From JAPOPJ01 sp964538885 (GTDB lineage: Archaea; Thermoproteota; Nitrososphaeria; Nitrososphaerales; Nitrosopumilaceae), in assembly GCA_964538885.1 (NCBI GenBank), contig CAZIHR010000062.1, positions 1-11,580 on the forward strand: a stretch of DNA of 11,580 nucleotides. Direction: 5' to 3'. This document shows positions 7,515 to 11,580 of this stretch, one piece after another. How positions within the stretch are numbered: the first letter of the stretch is position 1; every line of letters starts with the position of its first letter. The translations under genes were made by a program, and so were the position numbers. The notes beneath the pieces were generated by a model, which was not told where the DNA came from, did not search any database, and worked only from the letters and a program-made list of their open reading frames with translations.

Positions 7515-7907
7515 TTATTCCCTAGTAGGATCCCCGCTAAGTATGTTCAAGACATGCTCTATGATCTGTTTTTGTCCTCCTTCATGAAGATCCATTCTCA
7601 CAGTGTCAGAACCCATGCTTACAAATATCAGGTGGTCATCTCCTAGTGGAAATGTTATTCTTGTGATCTTTTCAAAGGCAGCTACTGCGTATAGTCCGTT
7701 TCCTATTTTGGGCTTGAGCATCTTTCTTGCCTTCCACGCACTGGCAGCTCTCTTTAATGAGGCTTCTGTTTCTTCTGGGGAAAGATAATTTGTAACGCCA
7801 TCTCTGTGGTTCACAAACTGGATATTTCCTTCAATATCTGTAATTATACTGTGTCTGATGTTAATATCAGAGTTCATTATTCGTTGTAATAGATTATCCA
7901 TACCCAT
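7515..7907 (-). CDS. Small conserved archaeal protein, DUF6659-like
   Basis: The 130-residue soluble protein resembles a family common in ammonia-oxidising archaea that I recall as DUF6659; the number is from memory. The supporting pattern is an N-terminal helix (NLLQRIMNSDINIRH), a strand pair around ITDIEGNIQFVNHRDGVTNY, a helix LSPEETEASLKRAASAWKAR, then IGNGLYAVAAFEKITRITFP and a strand DHLIFVSMGS before a last helix ending LNILSG. The strand-helix-strand order is reminiscent of profilin/roadblock-type folds, which is inference only. Function is unknown, though family members are often single-domain and may act as signalling or scaffold proteins. The ATG at 7907 is chosen; a second ATG two codons later would also serve. 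No strong Shine-Dalgarno is seen. Confidence 0.75.
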   Translation of the reverse strand: MGMDNLLQRIMNSDINIRHSIITDIEGNIQFVNHRDGVTNYLSPEETEASLKRAASAWKARKMLKPKIGNGLYAVAAFEKITRITFPLGDDHLIFVSMGSDTVRMDLHEGGQKQIIEHVLNILSGDPTRE

Positions 7908-8226
7908 AGTTTCTAGTATTTTGGGACATTACTTAAGATTATCTCATCAATGTAGAAATAACAAGGGAGACATCTTGGTATAGTATAGTATCATTTTGCA
8001 AAGGCGGTAACACCAAATATAGTAGAGTCACACCGAGCAGATTATTATATCTAATTATAATGGCAGTTAGATGATCAAGTGAGGTTATCGTACTATAAAC
8101 AAAATTAAGACCCATTAACACATATCAGTAAAAATAGAATTATTCTATTTGAAACAAATTTCTAATTACAATATTCAATTAGCAAAGATTGTTTTGTATC
8201 TATAGTTGTATAATTTAAAAAACATG
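7908..8226. other. AT-rich intergenic region with a palindrome
   Basis: The region lies between two divergently transcribed genes (7515 on minus, 8270 on plus) and so should hold both promoters. It contains a 19-bp palindrome at 8132-8150. A minus-strand frame at 7939-8115 (58 residues, starting MGLNFVYSTITSLD) has no ribosome site and no family resemblance, so I do not call it a gene. Confidence 0.5.
8132..8150. repeat. 19-bp palindrome (9-bp arms, 1-base centre)
   Basis: AAATAGAAT and ATTCTATTT flank a single T and are perfectly complementary. The tight centre suits a dimeric DNA-binding protein better than an RNA hairpin. It lies about 80-100 nt upstream of the plus-strand zinc protein promoter. 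Confidence 0.5.
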
Positions 8227-8234
8227 TTTATATT
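8227..8234 (+). promoter_or_regulatory. TATA box of the plus-strand zinc protein
   Basis: The plus strand reads TTTATATT. A start site near 8255 leaves about a 15-nt leader before the GTG at 8270. Confidence 0.45.
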
Positions 8235-8269
8235 CAATTTGATAATGTCAATGATTGTTAATTGGAAAT

Positions 8270-8461
8270 GTGGGAAAAGACGACAACAAGGTAAAGTTTC
8301 ATTTGGGATTGAGATGTACGACGTGTCAGAAAAAGGTGCCAGGCGGTATGACCACATCAGAACAGAATTTTGGCACATACTCTTTCGTGCTTGAGATTGA
8401 TTGTCTCAAAAAGACATATCTGTGTGGCACATGTCGCGATTCCCATAGAAAAAACAGATAG
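8270..8461 (+). CDS. Four-cysteine zinc-finger-like mini-protein
   Basis: The 63-residue protein is basic and carries two CxxC knuckles, Cys16-Cys19 (LRCTTCQKK) and Cys52-Cys55 (YLCGTCRDSHRK), separated by 32 residues. That is a typical single zinc-binding site. The middle contains PGGMTTSEQNFGTYSF. Small proteins of this kind are frequent in ammonia-oxidising archaea and may bind nucleic acid or act as ribosome- or polymerase-associated factors; the exact role is unknown. The GTG at 8270 is chosen because it follows the TATA box at a suitable distance and gives a natural N-terminus (MGKDDNKVKFH); a TTG at 8255 would add five residues. This is the only convincing plus-strand gene in the window. 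Frames on the other strand here are shadows. A fifth cysteine, Cys45, lies between the knuckles. Confidence 0.75.
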   Translation: MGKDDNKVKFHLGLRCTTCQKKVPGGMTTSEQNFGTYSFVLEIDCLKKTYLCGTCRDSHRKNR

Positions 8462-8518
8462 ATGATTTTCATCATACAATCAAGTTTACTATAAAATATC
8501 ATTTGTGCTATGATAAAA

Positions 8519-8896
8519 TTACTTCCAAATTGGCTGTTTTTTAATCCATGCAACAAGCTCAGCATATAATTTGGATTGCTGAACATTCAGTACGCTGATT
8601 TCCATGTTTGTGGATGATTTAATAGTTTTAGAATATGTGTCAAGCTTTGCAAATACTATTTTTTCGATGTAAGTCTTGCCTTCCATCTCTTTTTTTGCAA
8701 GCTCTTCGGACTCTGTCATTGCAAAGCTTGCAAACAGTATACCGTCAGCCCAGTATGCGCTTCCTGTTTCTAAGCTAGTCATCATAATGAGCAAGTCATC
8801 TTGGCTCACCTTTATCAAATCTCTAACAAAGATGGTCTTGTATGGTTCATGAATAAAATCAGTCAATAGATGGTATACACAAAATGCACTTATCAA
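8519..8896 (-). CDS. Protein of unknown function
   Basis: I do not recognise this 125-residue protein. It is mixed in character and without cysteine motifs or a clear membrane segment. Features include a central stretch rich in small and hydrophobic residues (GSAYWADGILFASFAM), an acidic helix-forming part TESEELAKKEMEGKTYIEK, and a C-terminal LYAELVAWIKKQPIWK. The first residues (MISAFCVYHLL) come from a TTG start at 8896. A second TTG at 8866 would give 115 residues (MTDFIHEPYKTIF) and fits the TATA box at 8912-8922 better. The gene converges with the zinc mini-protein, 57 nt apart. Base composition is like its neighbours. Confidence 0.6.
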   Translation of the reverse strand: MISAFCVYHLLTDFIHEPYKTIFVRDLIKVSQDDLLIMMTSLETGSAYWADGILFASFAMTESEELAKKEMEGKTYIEKIVFAKLDTYSKTIKSSTNMEISVLNVQQSKLYAELVAWIKKQPIWK

Positions 8897-8911
8897 TTTT
8901 TGTTATTAGGA

Positions 8912-8922
8912 TATATTTTATA
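8912..8922 (-). promoter_or_regulatory. TATA box upstream of the unknown gene at 8519
   Basis: The minus strand reads TATAAAATATA, a strong archaeal TATA match. The predicted start site near 8890 is just inside the longest frame, which favours the TTG at 8866 as the true start. Confidence 0.5.
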
Positions 8923-9055
8923 CTAATTTAAGATCCGAACGGCAGGAATTGCATTTTCTAACGCTTAGGTAATTGGCAATGGTTTGGTCACGTCATATTA
9001 TTTCGTTTGCTGTATCTCTTTTTTGCAGACTGGTTTGAACAGTGTAAATTCTGTA

Positions 9056-9406
9056 TCAACCATCTGGCTTTGCCACCCCCACATCATCTGAATCGTTCTG
9101 TTTTCTAAATACTCTATACTCTCCAATTATACCACTACAAGGTTTGCAAGTATATTGTCCTCTTTCTACCAGAATTAAATTGTCTGCTACTTGTTCATTT
9201 GTACTTTCTTCAAGGTGTATGTTTGGAGGGTAATCAAACTTTTTGTCACAATTTTTGCAAAAATATTGGGACATTGTATCTGATTCTAGTTTTCCAATTG
9301 GTGCAAGGAATAGCTTGCCCACTCCTAAATCTGCTTTTTTTGCCTGCTCTTCAGTAATTTGTGCTACAATATATCCACCAGAGCCATGCAGTGTGTGTTC
9401 TGCCAT
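9056..9406 (-). CDS. Zinc-ribbon protein conserved in ammonia-oxidising archaea
   Basis: The 116-residue protein has an N-terminal part MAEHTLHGSGGYIVAQITEE with a GxGGYIVA pattern, then LGVGKLFLAPIGKL. A zinc ribbon follows, made by Cys50-Cys53 (YFCKNCDKKF) and Cys87-Cys90 (YTCKPCSGIIGEYRVF). The family looks familiar from marine thaumarchaea but I know no assigned function. The two halves suggest a small regulatory or adaptor protein in the cytoplasm, which is inference. The ATG at 9406 is the only good start. A GGAG motif lies about 20 nt upstream, too far for a normal Shine-Dalgarno. The C-terminus (KPDG) is short and charged. Confidence 0.8.
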   Translation of the reverse strand: MAEHTLHGSGGYIVAQITEEQAKKADLGVGKLFLAPIGKLESDTMSQYFCKNCDKKFDYPPNIHLEESTNEQVADNLILVERGQYTCKPCSGIIGEYRVFRKQNDSDDVGVAKPDG

Positions 9407-9613
9407 TTTTTTAAAGTTAGATTTTCTCCTTAAAATAGTAACTGTAAATTAACGCGGCGTAAATTTACTAGATTTTTTTGGTGTGGTAAACATTTCTATT
9501 TGGTTTTGTAAAAAATTCTTACGATTACATGTGATATTAATTTTGAAACTGAGTTACGGGATTGATTGTCTGTAAATTTATAATTAAATTGGAAATAAAT
9601 TAGATTGTTATAG

Positions 9614-9620
9614 AAAAAAA
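9614..9620 (-). terminator. T7 terminator
   Basis: The minus strand has a T7 run 16 nt after the stop of the gene at 9636, a suitable place for archaeal oligo-T termination. Confidence 0.4.
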
Positions 9621-9635
9621 CAAAGTTGGATGATG

Positions 9636-10136
9636 TTATAGATTAGAGTTTTTTAGTTTGTGGAATTCTTCTGCAGTCTTTTCCCAAAAAAACTCTTGTC
9701 TTTTTAGATCATTCTCTGAGATAATTCTACACTTTCTCATGCTAATTAGTTGTGAGATCTGCTCATATGTGTTCATATCTCTGACATCTTTGGCAAATGC
9801 TATCTGCAACAGCGGTGACTTTTCTAGGATTAACGGTTTTACTTGCTCATAGCCACCAGATTGAATCATTCCAGTTCGGTATAGACCAACATTTGTGGCA
9901 GTCTTTGAGATTTGTGGATCCTGATACATACACAAAGAATATTCTTCATTTTGCTTTTCAATTACAGTCAGTCTAGTAAATTTTTCACTCCATTGGTGAA
10001 TTTCATTGACAATTTGGTTGGCCGCATTTCTGTCCTCAAATACTACTGACACAACAAGCCTGTTTTTTTCATATGCCCATGAAATACCGTAAAAGTCAGC
10101 ATTCCAGCAGATGTCATGAGACAATTGTAATTTCAA
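9636..10136 (-). CDS. Protein of unknown function
   Basis: I do not recognise this 166-residue soluble protein. It opens with MKLQLSHDICWNADFYGISW, followed by strand-like VVSVVFEDRNAANQIVNEIH, then a segment with LTVIEKQNEEYSLCMYQD, a glycine-containing middle (GLYRTGMIQSGGYEQVK), and a charged, helical C-terminus (QEFFWEKTAEEFHKLKNSNL). Alternating strands and helices suggest an alpha/beta fold. It has three scattered cysteines but no metal motif. The start is a TTG at 10136, with a second TTG four codons later. No ATG is available, and the TATA box at 10173-10184 is at the right distance for a short leader. It sits alone between T7 tracts and so is probably monocistronic. Confidence 0.65.
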   Translation of the reverse strand: MKLQLSHDICWNADFYGISWAYEKNRLVVSVVFEDRNAANQIVNEIHQWSEKFTRLTVIEKQNEEYSLCMYQDPQISKTATNVGLYRTGMIQSGGYEQVKPLILEKSPLLQIAFAKDVRDMNTYEQISQLISMRKCRIISENDLKRQEFFWEKTAEEFHKLKNSNL

Positions 10137-10172
10137 TACATACGTATGAATTAAGGCTTCCGCGAGTCTAAA

Positions 10173-10184
10173 TAATTATAATTT
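10173..10184 (-). promoter_or_regulatory. TATA box of the gene at 9636
   Basis: The minus strand reads AAATTATAATTA. A start site near 10151 would leave about 15 nt before the TTG at 10136. Confidence 0.45.
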
Positions 10185-10372
10185 CATGTTTGATATGATT
10201 CAATGGGATCAATTGAAACGATCTGAAATTTTTTAAAAAACGATTAATGGGAGGTTTTGTCGAAATTGCAAGTCTAGATGTTTATAATTTTTGAATTGAG
10301 CAGATATGAGATTTGTGATATTATGATATTTTTTAGTGTGGTGTGATTATTCATCTGTAATTCTTTTAATGT
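10185..10372. other. AT-rich intergenic region
   Basis: No convincing gene is seen. The region holds a 12-bp T6A6 palindrome at 10229-10240 and an isolated GGGAGGT on the plus strand at 10249-10255 with no suitable start after it. The minus-strand frame across 10274-10483 runs through the real small gene at 10452 in another frame and is rejected. Confidence 0.4.
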
Positions 10373-10379
10373 AAAAAAA
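10373..10379 (-). terminator. T7 terminator after the cysteine-less mini-protein
   Basis: The minus strand has a T7 run about 70 nt after the stop at 10452 and just 6 nt after the end of the in-frame cysteine-rich extension. The transcript would therefore include that extension. Confidence 0.4.
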
Positions 10380-10385
10380 GTAAGA

Positions 10386-10451
10386 TCAGCATCCCTTTTC
10401 ACATTCACAGTTGTGGCTTTCAAACAGCCTCTTGAATGTAGCAAATCGGGG
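10386..10451 (-). other. In-frame cysteine-rich extension after a TAA stop
   Basis: After the TAA that ends the 56-residue gene, the same frame stays open for 21 codons, ending FESHNCECEKGC and then a TGA. No ATG, GTG or TTG starts it. It could be a remnant of a longer gene, a product of stop read-through, or chance. Confidence 0.3.
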
Positions 10452-10622
10452 TTAGTCCATCTCTGGTTTGTTTTTTCCAACAATTTTGAACAGGGTTATG
10501 CCAGTCTCAGAGCTAGTACCTTTTAGTGCCCACGTTCCATTCTTCATTTGGTATGGTTGTGGGTTTTCCATTGACACCATTTTACGTGCCTTAACATCAT
10601 ATGCTTCAACTACAGACATCAT
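10452..10622 (-). CDS. DUF5679-like mini-protein lacking its zinc-binding cysteines
   Basis: A 56-residue frame starts at tandem ATG codons (10622 and 10619). It matches, from memory, the archaeal DUF5679 zinc ribbon, whose pattern is roughly EAYCVKCRKK, then MKNGRPATKGTC, then PxCGTKMFRIGK. Here the corresponding parts read VEAYDVKARKM, QMKNGTWALKGT and SSETGITLFKIVGK. All four metal-ligand positions are replaced: Asp9 and Ala12 in the first knuckle, Ser37 and Thr40 in the second. The overall framework and length are kept, so the fold may persist without zinc. Function is unknown. No Shine-Dalgarno precedes the ATGs, and a weak TATA-like GTAATATAC lies about 20 nt upstream, so a leaderless transcript is likely. 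Confidence 0.75.
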   Translation of the reverse strand: MMSVVEAYDVKARKMVSMENPQPYQMKNGTWALKGTSSETGITLFKIVGKNKPEMD

Positions 10623-10934
10623 TGTTTATTTGATTCTGTATATTACAAAAGCAAGGTAAATTTTTTCACAGTTACAAGTTGAAAATTTAGTTATAAATAA
10701 GATTCATATAAGCAGTCTGAAAATATTGACAAAAATTGTCTAAGTGGTTTGAAAAAATTACACGGTATTAAATTAATGATTTTACTAAAAGTTTGATAGT
10801 CCAGATAGACACAATTTTTGTTTTTAGATATTGTTGCTCCGGCTACACAAAATTATAATTTCTAAATGAATTTTTTAGATAAAAATATACCAAAATTAAT
10901 TATTGTACAGTATGAATCTGCATAATTTACACAT
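10623..10934. other. AT-rich intergenic region
   Basis: No convincing gene is seen. It holds the promoter of the small gene at 10452 and the downstream region of the restriction enzyme. A plus-strand frame at 10866-10925 (19 residues, starting MNFLDKNIPKLIIV) and an AATTATAATT palindrome at 10851-10860 were noted but not called as genes or sites. Confidence 0.4.
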
Positions 10935-11580
10935 TTATTTTGACTTGCTCTGAGCTGGATCATCCAAGAATTTGTCCATTCCCGCTTTTTTTGGCTTCCA
11001 ATTTTTTGGCTCAAACTCTTTTGGTAGTTTGGAAATTAATCTATCAGATTCTACACCAACATAAATTAGCCGTTCTATGAGAGGTATGATGTCTATTGGA
11101 GTTTCATCAATTTTTGTAGAATCATTAATTATGCCACTCTCTTTGTCTTTTTTTATTTTGTATCTGTCTATTGCCCATTCCAGTGGAGTTCTGCCATTGA
11201 CTTTGTAATTTGTTTGGGGGATATTTTCAAATGCTGTGATGCCGTTTATTTTTAATTTGGTAGAATCGTTTATGCTTCTGCCTGTTGTTTTATCTTTTGT
11301 TCTAGCAAATGCCATCTTTTGATATTCTCCGAATTCTTCTTTTGGTTTGCCTAAATCATATCTTGGACCCGTCTCCCATGAGAGGTGTAGATCTGCCAGA
11401 TTTCTGCCAATCTTTGAAAAGCTGTGAAAGTCTGGTGCCATTGGGATGTGAGGCAGTTCCCTAGTCAGATTATTTGCATATTTTTTGCGGTATTCGGGGT
11501 GGTGCAAAATACCATAGGTATAGTAGAAGATGTCCTCTTTGGAGATCGTACTATCTTTGTAAAATGTTTGGTATTCATTT
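10935..11580 (-). CDS. Type ISP restriction-modification enzyme, C-terminal part (cut by window edge)
   Basis: The frame is open to the right window edge, and 214 C-terminal residues are visible. A TTG at 11507 lies mid-domain and is not the start. The sequence FYYTYGILHHPEYRKKYANN, followed by LPHIPMAPDFHSFSKIGRNL and ADLHLSWETG, is the hallmark of the C-terminal specificity region of type ISP enzymes (LlaGI/LlaBIII type). Later come YKVNGRTPLEWAIDRYKIKK and KESGIINDST, also typical. In this family one long polypeptide carries an Mrr-like nuclease, a helicase/translocase, an N6-adenine methylase and a target-recognition domain, and both methylates and cuts DNA by translocation. Those N-terminal domains should lie beyond 11580. 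The tail is basic (EPKNWKPKKAG). It is the clearest mobile or defence-type gene here. Confidence 0.9.
   Translation of the reverse strand, partial: NEYQTFYKDSTISKEDIFYYTYGILHHPEYRKKYANNLTRELPHIPMAPDFHSFSKIGRNLADLHLSWETGPRYDLGKPKEEFGEYQKMAFARTKDKTTGRSINDSTKLKINGITAFENIPQTNYKVNGRTPLEWAIDRYKIKKDKESGIINDSTKIDETPIDIIPLIERLIYVGVESDRLISKLPKEFEPKNWKPKKAGMDKFLDDPAQSKSK

Noticed and set aside
7939..8121. 60-codon minus-strand frame (GTG start at 8121, ATG at 8115)
   Set aside because: No ribosome site, no well-placed TATA box, no family resemblance; composition looks like translated AT-rich spacer.
8461..8473. GATGA-TTT-TCATC hairpin at the end of the zinc mini-protein gene
   Set aside because: Only 5 bp of stem, overlaps the stop codon and is not followed by a T run; too weak for a terminator call.
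8326..8586. 86-codon minus-strand frame
   Set aside because: It runs antisense to the zinc mini-protein and into the gene at 8519; its sequence looks like a shadow frame.
10229..10240. T6A6 palindrome as a promoter for a plus-strand RNA
   Set aside because: No supported gene or RNA follows, and such tracts are expected in DNA this AT-rich.
10274..10483. 69-codon minus-strand frame
   Set aside because: It overlaps the DUF5679-like gene in another frame, starts at tandem TTG without a ribosome site and has no recognisable features.
10866..10925. 19-codon plus-strand frame starting MNFLDKNIPKLIIV
   Set aside because: Too short, no Shine-Dalgarno site, and only general AT-richness upstream; cannot be supported.

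Overview
The window is AT-rich archaeal DNA, most likely from a marine group I ammonia-oxidising archaeon (Nitrososphaerota/Thaumarchaeota, Nitrosopumilus-like). The evidence is indirect. Promoters look like archaeal TATA boxes about 25 nt before starts, runs of T follow several genes, many starts are TTG or GTG, and several small proteins resemble families I associate with this phylum. No rRNA, tRNA, CRISPR array or insertion sequence was seen.

Layout. Positions 1-147 (minus) hold the first 49 codons of a membrane-anchored or secreted protein with its own TATA box. Positions 236-5937 (minus) are a complete, tightly packed tryptophan operon, transcribed trpE-trpG-trpD-trpC-trpB-trpA, in which every junction overlaps by 1 to about 14 nt. 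It converts chorismate to tryptophan, except that no trpF (phosphoribosylanthranilate isomerase) is present. A TATA box before trpE and a T7 tract further upstream mark the operon's edge.

Positions 6111-10622 hold sparse small genes, nearly all on the minus strand: a one-helix anchored protein of unknown function; a two-helix membrane protein that may start at CTG behind a strong Shine-Dalgarno site; a DUF6659-like protein; a four-cysteine mini-protein that is the only convincing plus-strand gene; two unknown proteins; a zinc-ribbon protein; and a 56-residue protein that resembles the DUF5679 zinc ribbon but has lost all four metal-binding cysteines.

Positions 10935-11580 (minus) hold the C-terminal 214 residues of a type ISP restriction-modification enzyme, cut by the window edge. 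This suggests that the right-hand side is accessory defence DNA next to core biosynthesis. The items most worth a second look are the cysteine-less zinc-ribbon relative with a cysteine-rich in-frame stretch after its stop, the CTG-start membrane protein behind a short upstream ORF, and the missing trpF. I see no clear multi-gene undescribed system.
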